Source: Bacteroidota bacterium | Lineage (GTDB): Bacteria > Bacteroidota > Bacteroidia > Chitinophagales > Chitinophagaceae | NCBI GenBank assembly: GCA_030706635.1 | Contig: JAUZOD010000037.1 | Location: 1 to 41,654, forward strand | Direction of reading: 5' to 3' | Length of the DNA: 41,654 nucleotides | Made by a program: the position numbers and the translations under genes | Shown: in pieces, positions 1 to 8,871 of the stretch | Layout: each line of letters opens with the position of its first letter | How positions within the stretch are numbered: the first letter of the stretch is position 1 | Notes under the pieces: generated by a model | The model's database searches: none | Told to the model about the DNA's origin: nothing | The model's input: only the letters and a program-made list of their open reading frames with translations

Positions 1-1854
1 ATAAGGCAGGGTACTGTCGGGAACAAGATCAGGGATTATCTTAATGAGAGAATTATAGGGCGGCTGTGATGGGATACCGGTTTCATCTTTAAAAACCCAA
101 TCCTTCCCTGCATCCGCCAGTTTATAATATTGCTGCTCGCCCACCCAGGCGTAGGGACCGCCGCTGTAAACGCCGGCGGGCTGATTATCGGGCCAGGAGC
201 CTTTCCATTCTTTAGGTGCTTTTGAAAATCCGGACGAGCAGGGAATGAAAGGACGGGTTCCGTCCAGTTCCGCAACATGGTCGCGCATGCTGTTGTATAG
301 TTCTTCCCGGGCATGCCCTTCGTTGCCGCCGGTCCAGACCAGCAGGCTGGGATGATTCCGTATCCGGTAAATGGTGCTTACCACATTATCTGTAAAAACA
401 TGCGTCTCCAGAGGCCAGTCCGCCGAACCCTTGAATCCTCCATGGGTGTCCCCCGTAATCCAGAAATCCTGCCATACCAGTAATCCGTATCTGTCGGTCA
501 GTGCATAAAAATCATCCGTTTCTCCCAGACCTCCGCCCCAGATCCTCACCAGGTTTACATTGGCATTGCGGCAAAGATGCAATTCATAATCGTAACGCAG
601 GGAATCCCGGTTCAGCATCATATCGGGAACCCATGCACCGCCAACCAGCTGGATCCGTTTTCCATTCACATAAAAATCCCGGCGAACCCAGCCGTTCACC
701 ATTTCCGTTTTGGAAGAAACCGTGCGGATACCGAACACAAATGAGGTATCATCAGAAATCTTACCCTTCTGAACGAACCTGATCCGGATGCGGTATAGAT
801 TCGGTTTCCCGTGACCGTTAGGCCACCAGAGCCGGGGCTGATGGATATTGAGTTCCGGAACATCATCCGGGCCCAGACTTATCGTGCGGGTTTCGTTCGC
901 CGGCACACGGGCCGGCCTCGAGAAATGCACCGTATTCCCCTTAAAATTTTCAGGTTCTATACTGATTTCAAGATTGCCATCCTGTTGCTGGCGGCTGTCG
1001 TTATTCAGGCTAAGGTGCAGGCTGATCTTAGCCAGCCCGGTATCCGGTAAGTCAGGCAGCCCCGTAATAATCTGCGGATGGGTGATGTTGGTATGGCCGG
1101 TGCTGCGAAGGAAAACCGGTTGCCAGATACCCATATTCCGGTCTCTCACCTCCGGTATCCAGTCCCAGCCAACCGAGCTTAGCATGGTTACGTTCTTACC
1201 AATATCTCCGGTTGGTCCGCCATTTTCATAAAAATCGCCCAGTGCATTCAATTGCGGATGCGCCGGCAAACCAGGATAATCCAATGGATAAATTTTAACC
1301 GCCAGCCCATTTTCCTTTCCCGGTTTTATAGCGCGACTTACATTCAGATTGAATTCTTCAAACATGCCAACCATCACGGAAGAGTCTGCGATCAGCTGAC
1401 CATTCAACCAGACTTCGGCACGATAATTTATTCCTTTAAATATTAATTGAAACCGTTTCCCCGCATCGGATGCCGGCACAAGAAATAAGGTCCGGTACCA
1501 GTACGGTTTTTTCCATGGATTGGGTTCATTCGGGAGGAAACTGTATTGCTCCAGATGATACTGATGGTTAAAAGAATCCGATGCATCGGGTATCAGCATA
1601 TTATTCATGCCCGAATAAGGATCCGCATAAATTTTATTCTGCACCAATCCGCTCAACACGGTAGAAGGCACTGTAACCGGAAACCAGTAATCCGCCGCTT
1701 TATAATCCGGAGACGACAATACAGAACCTGAGGCAGAAACTACAGCAGAAGACTGAAGCAGGAACCGGCTTAATTTCACCTGGCTTACGGGATTGCTTTG
1801 GGCCGGTGATCCAACGGGGAATAGAAAAAGAAGTGCACGAAACAAGAATTTCAT
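1..1854 (-). CDS. Glycoside hydrolase family 2 enzyme (partial, C-terminus outside window)
   Basis: A retaining beta-glycosidase of GH2, probably exported. The reading frame is open from the ATG at 1854 to the left edge, giving 618 N-terminal residues. Residues 1-19 form a signal peptide (MKFLFRALLFLF... ending near SPAQS). Next come a sugar-binding jelly-roll domain, an Ig-like sandwich and the TIM barrel. The barrel contains NVNLVRIWGGG, the acid/base motif GGNEG (E512) and a likely nucleophile in FKDETG (E591). This arrangement resembles exo-beta-glucosaminidase and beta-mannosidase members more than LacZ, so I do not assign a substrate. It is the last gene of a minus-strand run with the PD40 and TIM-barrel genes, separated from them by an inverted repeat. 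The GH2 call is firm and the specificity is unknown. Confidence 0.9.
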   Translation of the reverse strand, partial: MKFLFRALLFLFPVGSPAQSNPVSQVKLSRFLLQSSAVVSASGSVLSSPDYKAADYWFPVTVPSTVLSGLVQNKIYADPYSGMNNMLIPDASDSFNHQYHLEQYSFLPNEPNPWKKPYWYRTLFLVPASDAGKRFQLIFKGINYRAEVWLNGQLIADSSVMVGMFEEFNLNVSRAIKPGKENGLAVKIYPLDYPGLPAHPQLNALGDFYENGGPTGDIGKNVTMLSSVGWDWIPEVRDRNMGIWQPVFLRSTGHTNITHPQIITGLPDLPDTGLAKISLHLSLNNDSRQQQDGNLEISIEPENFKGNTVHFSRPARVPANETRTISLGPDDVPELNIHQPRLWWPNGHGKPNLYRIRIRFVQKGKISDDTSFVFGIRTVSSKTEMVNGWVRRDFYVNGKRIQLVGGAWVPDMMLNRDSLRYDYELHLCRNANVNLVRIWGGGLGETDDFYALTDRYGLLVWQDFWITGDTHGGFKGSADWPLETHVFTDNVVSTIYRIRNHPSLLVWTGGNEGHAREELYNSMRDHVAELDGTRPFIPCSSGFSKAPKEWKGSWPDNQPAGVYSGGPYAWVGEQQYYKLADAGKDWVFKDETGIPSQPPYNSLIKIIPDLVPDSTLPY

Positions 1855-1880
1855 ATGAGGGAAATTAGGGGCGGTGGGTT

Positions 1881-1981
1881 AATGTGTAAATGTGCTAATG
1901 TGAACATGTGAAAAAGAGCTCATTTCCATAGAACAGCATCTGAGTATCTGAATCATTTTCACATGAGCACATTTACACATT
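1881..1981. repeat. Long inverted repeat built from AATGTG(C)T units
   Basis: AATGTGTAAATGTGCT (1881-1896) is exactly complementary to AGCACATTTACACATT (1966-1981), and CATGTGAAAA (1905-1914) to TTTTCACATG (1956-1965). The result is a 26-bp stem with an 8-nt bulge (1897-1904) and a loop of about 41 nt. The repeat continues to 1987, directly against the TGA stop of the PD40 gene. It lies between two minus-strand genes, so it could terminate or attenuate transcription, or protect the upstream mRNA. It has no poly-T tail typical of a simple intrinsic terminator. Confidence 0.85.
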
Positions 1982-1987
1982 AGCACA

Positions 1988-3481
1988 TCAATCCGAGTTG
2001 CTGACAAACGCAATCCGCTTGCTGTCGGGAGACCAGGAGGGCGTGTTGATGCTGCCCTGTCCGCCATAAAAATAAGCGATCACTTTTGCCGGTCCGCCGC
2101 CAAAGGGCATCAACCGGATATATACATGTTTATAGGGAGGATGAATGCCCGCCGGCGTTTCAGACTTCAGGAACGAAATAAAGGCGATCCATTTTCCGTC
2201 CGGAGAAATATGGGCAAACCAATTGTAGAAATCATCGTTGGTTACCTGTTCCGGATCTGCGCCATCGGGTTTCATCCGCCAGATCTGCATGGAGCCCGAT
2301 CTTACGGAGTTAAAATAAATATACCTTCCGTCCGGCGTATATTCGGGGCCATCATCCAGGCCCCTGGTGTTTGTCAGTTTCTCTTCCTTACCGCCTGAAG
2401 AAGGAATACGGTAAACATCAAATTCACCATTGCGTTCACCGCAAAATACCAGCCACCTCCCATCGGGGCTCCATCCGTGCAGATAGGAAGGGCCTTTAGG
2501 TGTTATCTGCCGTGGAGCTCCCCCTTCGATGGGCACGGTATAGATAATCGATCCGCCCAATACCCTTACATTGCTGCTTAAGCCCAGCATCTTCCCATCG
2601 AAAGAGATCACGTGATCATTGTTATTATTTTTTATCGCACCTGTGAGAATGGGTGTTGGAATTTTTGTACTGAGATCGAAATTATACATGGTTCCTTTGT
2701 AATCATTAAAGATCAGGCTCTTTCCATCCGGCGTCCAGTTCGGCGCCTGAATGGAGTAAGGGACAGAATACAGAATATCTCTTTTGCCCGACGCCACTTC
2801 CAGAACCTCCAGGCGGCTCCCCAGGGTCATGTCGGTGGATTGATTCGATTCGCCATGAAAGGGAACTGTAATGCGGACATTACTGAAAACACCGGTTTCC
2901 AAAACATCTGCATTGTGAGATCCAACGAAAAGTCCCACGTAAACCTCATCCCCCAGATCAATACCGGAAATACTGTCGGTTACAAAGGGTTCTCCGTAAA
3001 CTGCAGCCCGCAGGAAGTACTGATTGCCTTTTCTTTCCAGCTCAAGAATATTTGCTTTGGTTAATTTGGATTTTATCTCTTCTGTCTGAGCGCCGGCCGT
3101 TCTCCGGAATTGCAGGGAGGTAAGCCCGTCCCCATGTTCCACGGCATTAACATGTGCTGAATTGCCATCGAGGGATTTTCTAATCATCCATCCCACTTTA
3201 CGATGGTAGTCCACCCAGGATCCCAGGAATTCCGCCCGTGCTGAAAGGATAAAGTCACCTTTTATTTTCTTCCAGACATATTGAAATTCATCGTGATCTG
3301 CCCACACATTATATCCCGATCCCGAGACCACATACTGTTGCGTTTCGGGTATATACGTAGCGCTTCCCGGCTTAACCCCGGTTCCCACATCGGAATGGGC
3401 ATCGAAGATTCCAATGGGATTTTGCTGGGCATAATCTGAAAGAGAGAAGATCATCATCAGAGAGGCAAAAAGGGTCTTCAT
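1988..3481 (-). CDS. Exported PD40/TolB-type beta-propeller protein with N-terminal lectin-like domain
   Basis: A 497-residue protein with a signal peptide (MKTLFASLMMIFSLSDYAQQ). Residues of about 40-205 resemble a concanavalin-like/DUF1349-type sandwich (DFILSARAEF, VGWMIRKSLDG). From about 225 to the end there are WD40-like PD40 repeats of the TolB type, recognised by recurring W-(S/T)-PDGK/R motifs such as PNWTPDGKSLIF, GWSPDGRWLVF, ISPDGKWIAF and SWSPDSKRIAF. Members of this group are often annotated as TolB-like or biopolymer transporter proteins; their function is unproven, and a carbohydrate-binding or scaffold role is inference. It sits 12 bp after the TIM-barrel gene, so the two are probably co-transcribed. 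The stop codon abuts the inverted repeat. Confidence 0.85.
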   Translation of the reverse strand: MKTLFASLMMIFSLSDYAQQNPIGIFDAHSDVGTGVKPGSATYIPETQQYVVSGSGYNVWADHDEFQYVWKKIKGDFILSARAEFLGSWVDYHRKVGWMIRKSLDGNSAHVNAVEHGDGLTSLQFRRTAGAQTEEIKSKLTKANILELERKGNQYFLRAAVYGEPFVTDSISGIDLGDEVYVGLFVGSHNADVLETGVFSNVRITVPFHGESNQSTDMTLGSRLEVLEVASGKRDILYSVPYSIQAPNWTPDGKSLIFNDYKGTMYNFDLSTKIPTPILTGAIKNNNNDHVISFDGKMLGLSSNVRVLGGSIIYTVPIEGGAPRQITPKGPSYLHGWSPDGRWLVFCGERNGEFDVYRIPSSGGKEEKLTNTRGLDDGPEYTPDGRYIYFNSVRSGSMQIWRMKPDGADPEQVTNDDFYNWFAHISPDGKWIAFISFLKSETPAGIHPPYKHVYIRLMPFGGGPAKVIAYFYGGQGSINTPSWSPDSKRIAFVSNSD

Positions 3482-3493
3482 GTAAAACAGGCG

Positions 3494-4384
3494 TTAGACG
3501 TTAAGCAGGTTCTTCTTAATATAATTAAAACTCCGGGTAATGCTGTCGAATGGTGAGCCGGGACATTTGTCCTGTTCAACAAAAAAATACTTCATTCCCG
3601 CCAACGACTTCTCCCGGAATATTGCTTTAAAATCAATGATCCCATTTCCCACTTCAGTAAAATCCCGGTCCGTTGTATTGCTCATATCCTTTACGTGCCA
3701 GAGCGGGAATCTTCCGGGATGTTTCTTGAATAACTCAATCGGATCATGACCTGCTTTCTTAACCCAGTACAGGTCCATTTCCATTTTAACCAGGTTTTTG
3801 TCGGTATCGTCCAGCAAAATATCATAAGGGTAAACTCCGGATTGTGCTTCGAATTCGAAGTTGTGGTTATGATAACAGAACTGAATCCCGGATTTTTTGC
3901 AGGTCTCCCCGGCCTTATCAAACGCTTCAGCAAGCGCCTTGTAATGATCCAGTCCGCCGCGTTCTTCTTCGGATAAATAGGCGCAGACCATATATTTCAA
4001 TCCTACGGCAGCGGCATCATCCACGGCTTTTTGCCAGTCATGAAGCATCGTTCCCTTCACAGTCGCCGGCGATTTTTCCTCACCCAGCCGGTAGTGACCG
4101 CTGAGCATAACGAGCCCGTTGTCTTTCAGAACCTTTTTAAAAGACGACGGATCCATTCCATAGAACTTCTCCGATCCCGTATAGGTAGCCCCTTCCACCG
4201 AATTATATCCGATTTTCGCTACCCGCTCCAGCGTACCAACCGCATCCTGTTGCATGGCATCGCGAACGGTATACAGCTGGAGCCCGATCAGCGGTGCAGG
4301 TTTAAACGATGCGAGCGGGCTTTTTACAAAAGCAATAGCAGATAAAGCCGCGGCAGATTTAACAAATATTCTTCTGGATACCAT
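3494..4384 (-). CDS. Sugar phosphate isomerase/epimerase family protein (xylose isomerase-like TIM barrel), exported
   Basis: A 296-residue AP-endonuclease-2/xylose-isomerase-like TIM-barrel protein. The leader contains SRRIFVKSAAALSAIAF, a Tat-type twin-arginine signal, so the protein probably folds in the cytoplasm and acts in the periplasm. Family features are GLQLYTVRDAM near the N-terminus, the metal-site stretch CYHNHNFEF, KMEMDLYW, PLWHVKDM and FVEQD near the C-terminus. Family members isomerise or epimerise sugars or act on oxidised (keto) sugars; this substrate is unknown. It is first in the minus-strand run leading to the PD40 and GH2 genes. A divergent promoter region of 226 bp separates it from the redoxin gene. 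Confidence 0.88.
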   Translation of the reverse strand: MVSRRIFVKSAAALSAIAFVKSPLASFKPAPLIGLQLYTVRDAMQQDAVGTLERVAKIGYNSVEGATYTGSEKFYGMDPSSFKKVLKDNGLVMLSGHYRLGEEKSPATVKGTMLHDWQKAVDDAAAVGLKYMVCAYLSEEERGGLDHYKALAEAFDKAGETCKKSGIQFCYHNHNFEFEAQSGVYPYDILLDDTDKNLVKMEMDLYWVKKAGHDPIELFKKHPGRFPLWHVKDMSNTTDRDFTEVGNGIIDFKAIFREKSLAGMKYFFVEQDKCPGSPFDSITRSFNYIKKNLLNV

Positions 4385-4610
4385 GGTAAATATTTTTCAA
4401 ACAGTTTATAAATGTAGGATCTTTAAAACAAATTCCGGTGATTAGCTACATCCCTATTACTTCAGTTAAAAAAATATTATTTATTGCTTCTTATTCACCA
4501 GATTTTTACTTCAGCTAAAAATTATTTACCTGCAACCGGATATAATTTTTTAAAAATGTTTATCTTTTACAAGCTCCCACTTCCATCGAAAGCCTTATAA
4601 AATTCAGGAT

Positions 4611-5750
4611 ATGAAAACCCATTTGTTTGCTATGGTATTGATAGCGGCGATATCAGCTTCTCCTGCTTCTTTATCCCGCGCATTTTATTCATCCCCGGAA
4701 CATAAAACATTGCCCATAGGAGCCCAGGCGCCGGATTTCAGTTTACCCGGAACCGATGGCAAGACCTATTCCCTTTCTTCTTTTTACGGAGCCGAAGTTT
4801 TGGTGATCGTATTTACCTGTAATCATTGCCCCACAGCTCAGGCGTATGAAGACAGGCTCATTCGGTTAACGGCTGACTATGCCTCTAAAGATGTAGCGGT
4901 TGTTGCCATTATGCCCAATGATCCCGCATCCATTAATCTGGATGAACTGGGATACACGGATATGAGCGATTCTTTTGACGAGATGAAGGAACGGGCAAAA
5001 GAAAAGAAATTTAATTTTCCTTACCTGTATGACGGAGACACTGAAAAAACAGCGCTGGCCTACGGGCCCATCGCCACGCCGCATGTATTTATCTTCGACA
5101 AAAAAAGGATTCTTCGTTACAGTGGAAGGGTAGATGATATGGAGAAGCCCACTAAAACACCAACTCAATTCGACACCCGGAATGCCATTGACGCCCTGTT
5201 GGCAGGAAAGCCGGTTCCGGTGGCAACAACCAAAGTATTCGGCTGTTCTATTAAGTGGGCAGAGAAAAGCGACTGGATCGAAAAGTCAAAACAAAACTGG
5301 GCGAAGGAACCGGTGAGTCTGGATACCCTCGGAGAATCAGGAATCAGGGACCTGCTGAGAAACCATTCAGATAAATTGCTTCTGATCAATGTCTGGGCCA
5401 CCTGGTGCGGACCCTGCGTTACAGAGTTCCCGGAATTTATCAGCATGAACCGCATGTACCGCAAAAGGGATTTTGAATTCATCAGCATCAGCGCAGATGA
5501 ACCTGCAAAGCAGGCCAAGGCACTTCGATTCCTCAAGAACCAGCAGGCATCCGCCCGAAATTATATTTTTAACGGAGACAGCAAATACAAGCTGATAGAA
5601 GCCATAGATCCCAAATGGGAGGGAGCCCTACCCTATACGCTGCTGGTTGAGCCGGGAGGAAAAATCGTATATGCCAAAGAAGGCATTATTGAACCTTTTG
5701 AGCTGAAAAAAGCCATCGTGGATGATCAGTACATCGGGAGGTACTATTGA
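4611..5750 (+). CDS. Two-domain thioredoxin-fold protein (AhpC/TSA-like redoxin fused to TlpA-like thioredoxin)
   Basis: A 379-residue protein with an N-terminal signal (about residues 1-23). Domain 1 (about 36-195) is a redoxin with [15 protein letters not shown] and a CNHC motif (C70, C73). Domain 2 (about 235-375) is TlpA/ResA-like with [10 protein letters not shown] (C266, C269), a classic CGPC thioredoxin site. It is likely periplasmic and involved in thiol-disulfide exchange or peroxide handling. The pairing of an atypical CNHC redoxin domain with a canonical CGPC domain suggests one domain may recycle the other; this is inference. Transcribed alone, it ends at a TGA that is itself part of the heptad-repeat array. 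It converges on the OmpA-type gene. Confidence 0.9.
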   Translation: MKTHLFAMVLIAAISASPASLSRAFYSSPEHKTLPIGAQAPDFSLPGTDGKTYSLSSFYGAEVLVIVFTCNHCPTAQAYEDRLIRLTADYASKDVAVVAIMPNDPASINLDELGYTDMSDSFDEMKERAKEKKFNFPYLYDGDTEKTALAYGPIATPHVFIFDKKRILRYSGRVDDMEKPTKTPTQFDTRNAIDALLAGKPVPVATTKVFGCSIKWAEKSDWIEKSKQNWAKEPVSLDTLGESGIRDLLRNHSDKLLLINVWATWCGPCVTEFPEFISMNRMYRKRDFEFISISADEPAKQAKALRFLKNQQASARNYIFNGDSKYKLIEAIDPKWEGALPYTLLVEPGGKIVYAKEGIIEPFELKKAIVDDQYIGRYY

Positions 5751-5929
5751 CAATAGACAATGGACTGTTGACAGTTGACAATGAAGAATATTCTCTTCCC
5801 TCTCAATGATATAATGACCTGTACTTCTAAAGGGAATGCTATAATCTTTATTCCATTGTCAACTGTCCATTGTCAATTGTCCATTGTCCATTGTCAATTG
5901 TCCATTGTCCATTGTCAATTGTCAACTGT
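5750..5929. repeat. Heptad-repeat array in opposing orientations between convergent genes
   Basis: From 5853 to 5929 there are eleven consecutive 7-bp units: CCATTGT six times, CAATTGT three times and CAACTGT twice. From 5750 to 5784 five more heptads appear in the opposite orientation (ACAATAG, ACAATGG, ACTGTTG, ACAGTTG, ACAATGA). The two blocks can pair into a long imperfect stem around an AT-rich core (5785-5852). The array supplies part of the TGA stops of both flanking genes and the last codons of the OmpA-type gene. A bidirectional terminator is plausible. Confidence 0.9.
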
Positions 5930-6752
5930 TCGGCGTTTCCAACAGCCGGTATAGTTCGTCCAGTTTAGGAGAAAGAATGATTTCAGTTCTTCTGTTAAGA
6001 GCACGTCCTTCAGGTGTGCTGTTGGATTGAACAGGGTCATACTGGCTATGACCCGAAGCGATCACCCTTACGGGATCCACGTTATAATCAGTGGTGAGTA
6101 TGCGCACGATGGAATTGGCACGGGCGGTGCTGAGGTCCCAGTTGTCTTTATATTTTCCGCGCATAGGAATTGAATCGGTGTGCCCTTCAATGTCCACCGT
6201 AATATCCGGGTTCATATTCAATACTTCCGCCAGCTTGCCCAGCGCTTCCTTTCCTTTGGGATTCACCACCGCACTCCCTGACGGAAAAAGCAGATTTTCC
6301 TGAAGGCTGACATAAACTTTGCCATTCTTTACCGAAACGGTCAGCTCGTTAGAATTAAATCCAACCAAAGCATCGGCCATCTTTTTCCGGATTTCCTGTG
6401 TGGCTTTTTTCTGCTGATCCATCAATGCCTGCAATTGCTCCAGCCGCTTTTGCTGATCCGCCAGCTCCTGCTGGCTCTTGTTTAACTGCGATTCTTTATT
6501 CGCCACATTGGTAGATAACTGCCCGGCCTTATTGTTGAGCTGATTCACCTGATCATTCAGGTCGCTGATTTGTCCTTTTAACTGGGAAACATTGGTTTCG
6601 AGACCGCTTACTTTGGCAGCCAGCAAAGCGCTGTCGTTTCGGGCAGATTGCAGGGCCAGCTGTGAAGCGTTAAATTTCTTTGTCGGCACACAACTGCCTA
6701 AAAATAAAATGCAGGCCACGATGATAACCGGCAGTATAATTTTCTTGCTCAT
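5922..6752 (-). CDS. OmpA-family peptidoglycan-binding lipoprotein with coiled coil
   Basis: A predicted lipoprotein of 276 residues anchoring the outer membrane to peptidoglycan. The start at 6752 was preferred over an upstream in-frame codon because it gives a proper lipoprotein signal, MSKKIILPVIIVACILFLGSC, with lipobox LGSC and Cys21. Residues of about 30-125 form a Gln/Leu-rich coiled coil. From about 145 to 265 there is an OmpA C-terminal domain with LLFPSGSAVV, IEGHTDSIPM, NWDLSTARA and RALNRRTEI, containing the Asp and Arg residues that typically contact diaminopimelate. The final codons and TGA lie inside the heptad repeats. It is a single-gene unit; the exact physiological role is unknown. 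Confidence 0.92.
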   Translation of the reverse strand: MSKKIILPVIIVACILFLGSCVPTKKFNASQLALQSARNDSALLAAKVSGLETNVSQLKGQISDLNDQVNQLNNKAGQLSTNVANKESQLNKSQQELADQQKRLEQLQALMDQQKKATQEIRKKMADALVGFNSNELTVSVKNGKVYVSLQENLLFPSGSAVVNPKGKEALGKLAEVLNMNPDITVDIEGHTDSIPMRGKYKDNWDLSTARANSIVRILTTDYNVDPVRVIASGHSQYDPVQSNSTPEGRALNRRTEIILSPKLDELYRLLETPNS

Positions 6753-6877
6753 AAAGGAAATGTAATTAAGTATATGATAAATGCCTGATGCTGAATGCAA
6801 AATTAGGCTTTTTCAAATATTTCATTAAAAGCATGGCAAGTCAGCAATAGAAAGCGCTATGAAGCGGTGCCCTGCTG

Positions 6878-8506
6878 CTACCAGAACACCGTGTACAAGC
6901 CGGCCAGTATGCCCAGGATGACCACAGACCCGACGACAAAGCCGGGGGAAACCCTGAATTGTTTCGTATCGATGACGATTGTGTGTGCGGCCATATCCTT
7001 CGCCGGCTTAGCCAGGCTCATGACGATCATGATAATTACAATCATCACAAACGTAATGGACATCCGGTCTAAAAACGGATAATCCGGAAAGGAACCGTTG
7101 GTCCAGACCGGCAGAAACTTCAGCACTGTGGAAATAGGTATGGTGAGCAAAGTGCCCATGAATGCCGCCGCGGCCGTCGTACGTTTCCAGAAAAATCCCA
7201 GTAAAAAAATCGCCAGCACACCCGGTGAGATAAATCCCACATATTCCTGGATAAACTGATAGGCCTGATCCAGGTTTTTTAATGCGGGTGCGATCAGCGC
7301 GGCGATGGCCATGGCTACAATCACCACCCATTTGCCAATGCCGACCATTTGTTTTTCCGATGCATCCTTTTTAATAAATTTTTTATAGATATCCAGAGAG
7401 AATATCGTGGAAATGCTGTTGGCCTTACCTGCCAATGAGGCCACCACTGCTGCAGTTAATGCGGCAAAGGCAACACCCTTCAGTCCCGCAGGTAGTAAAT
7501 TCATTAAAGTAGGATAAGCATGATCCGGTTTTACCACCCCGTTCTGCAACATTTCGGTGTGAAACATTCCGTTTTTATTCAGAACATACATGGTTATTCC
7601 CGGCAGCACCACAATTACCGGAACCAGCAATTTCAGAAATGCTGCAAATAGAAGTCCGCTGCGCGCCGTTTTTAAATTCGCCCCCAGGGCCCGCTGAATG
7701 ATGTATTGATTACATCCCCAGTAAGCCAGGTTGTTGATCCACAAACCACCGATCAAAACAGATAGTCCCGGGAGATCTTTATAGAAGGGATTGTCTTTGG
7801 TAAAGATCATGTGAAAATGGTCGGGTGCTTCTTTCCTCAGAATAGAGAGACCTTTTAATATATCCTTCCCGTAGCCGAAATGTTCGGAAAGCAGGTTCAG
7901 CGCCAGGTAGGTGGTAACCAGGCCACCCACCAGCAATACCAGCACCTGTACCACATCGGTATAACCGATCACCTTCATGCCGCCCAGGGTCACAATGATG
8001 GAAAATATACTGAGCCCCGCCACGCTCCATCCAAAAGATATATCGGAAATAGACGTAATGGCAAGTGCCCCGAGATAAATGATCGAAGTAAGGTTTACAA
8101 AAACATAGACCAGCAACCAGAATATCGCCATCATTGTACTCACCCGGTCGTTGTACCGGCGGGCAAGAAATTGTGGCATGGTAAAAATTTTATTCTTCAG
8201 ATAAATCGGAAGAATAAATACAGCAACAATGATCAGGGTGGCAGCAGCCATCCATTCGTACGAGGAAATGGCAAGCCCGAGAGCATAACCGGAACCCGAC
8301 ATACCAATAAAATGTTCAGCAGAAATATTGGAAGCAATCAGGGAAGCACCGATGGCCCACCAGGTGAGGGAACCCTCCGCCAGAAAAAAATCTTTGGAAT
8401 CAGTGGTTTTGAATTTCTTCTTATGATAAATATAATAGCCGTAAACAGAGACGACTATGAAATAAATAAAGAACACGACATAGTCGGCCGACTGTAATTT
8501 ATGCAC
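6878..8506 (-). CDS. Sodium:solute symporter (SSS/SGLT family)
   Basis: A 542-residue inner-membrane Na+-coupled symporter with about 13-14 hydrophobic segments. Typical SSS features are the N-terminal DYVVFFIYFIVVSVYGYY helix, DFFLAEGSLTWWAIGASLIA, NISAEHFIGMSGSG, the MPQFLARRYNDR loop and AALTAAVVASLAGKANSIST. The start codon is GTG; no in-frame ATG lies upstream before a stop, and the family N-terminus fits the GTG start. Sugars are common substrates in this clade, but the substrate cannot be read from the sequence. The 365-bp upstream region holds two LacI-type palindromes, suggesting carbon-source control. It is not in an obvious operon. Confidence 0.93.
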   Translation of the reverse strand: MHKLQSADYVVFFIYFIVVSVYGYYIYHKKKFKTTDSKDFFLAEGSLTWWAIGASLIASNISAEHFIGMSGSGYALGLAISSYEWMAAATLIIVAVFILPIYLKNKIFTMPQFLARRYNDRVSTMMAIFWLLVYVFVNLTSIIYLGALAITSISDISFGWSVAGLSIFSIIVTLGGMKVIGYTDVVQVLVLLVGGLVTTYLALNLLSEHFGYGKDILKGLSILRKEAPDHFHMIFTKDNPFYKDLPGLSVLIGGLWINNLAYWGCNQYIIQRALGANLKTARSGLLFAAFLKLLVPVIVVLPGITMYVLNKNGMFHTEMLQNGVVKPDHAYPTLMNLLPAGLKGVAFAALTAAVVASLAGKANSISTIFSLDIYKKFIKKDASEKQMVGIGKWVVIVAMAIAALIAPALKNLDQAYQFIQEYVGFISPGVLAIFLLGFFWKRTTAAAAFMGTLLTIPISTVLKFLPVWTNGSFPDYPFLDRMSITFVMIVIIMIVMSLAKPAKDMAAHTIVIDTKQFRVSPGFVVGSVVILGILAGLYTVFW

Positions 8507-8680
8507 GGGTTGTATTGCTGGTTAAATGGTTTGGATAAAAGTCCTGACAGGCGGAGTGATTTCCTTTGCTGATAGATTTCCTGACATAGACATGGCGAAG
8601 CAAGTTAATTGAGAAAATGTGTTGTTTTAGTGAGGATGGTTACTGTTTCCTGATCCCCAAAAAACCACGGCTAAATTTAC

Positions 8681-8690
8681 GAAACGTTTC
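8681..8690. promoter_or_regulatory. LacI-family-type operator, GAAACGTTTC
   Basis: A perfect 10-bp palindrome with a central CG, the hallmark of LacI/GalR-family operators, about 175 bp upstream of the symporter start. The 8507-8871 gap belongs to the symporter promoter, because the neighbouring deaminase ends at 8872. Apart from this site and the one at 8803, I see nothing else recognisable in the gap. The regulator is unknown; the LacI protein encoded at 37985 is one candidate. Confidence 0.5.
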
Positions 8691-8802
8691 CCGGGATCAA
8701 ATCATATCGGTCGGTAAAACAATCAAGCAAACTATTTATCCGTTGGGAATCAATTCATTATATCAAATAGCAAATCTCATCTAACCTCGTTTCATAATCC
8801 CG

Positions 8803-8812
8803 CAAACGTTTG
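8803..8812. promoter_or_regulatory. Second LacI-family-type operator, CAAACGTTTG
   Basis: Another perfect 10-bp palindrome sharing the AAACGTTT core with the site 122 bp away. Two such sites in one intergenic region raise the chance that they are functional and could permit looping. The shared core suggests one regulator binds both. The assignment rests on pattern alone. Confidence 0.45.
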
Positions 8813-8871
8813 TTTTTCAGTGTGACCCAGTCAAATTCAAATCATAACGCCGCTCAACAACCGGTTTGCCG

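Noticed and set aside
1879-2067. Short minus-strand frame spanning the inverted repeat and the end of the PD40 gene
   Set aside because: It overlaps a real gene in another frame and encodes repeat-derived sequence only.
3540-4445. Several plus-strand frames opposite the TIM-barrel gene
   Set aside because: They are antisense shadows without family features.
5853-5929. Heptad array as a CRISPR-like array
   Set aside because: Units are 7 bp without spacers and no cas genes are present.
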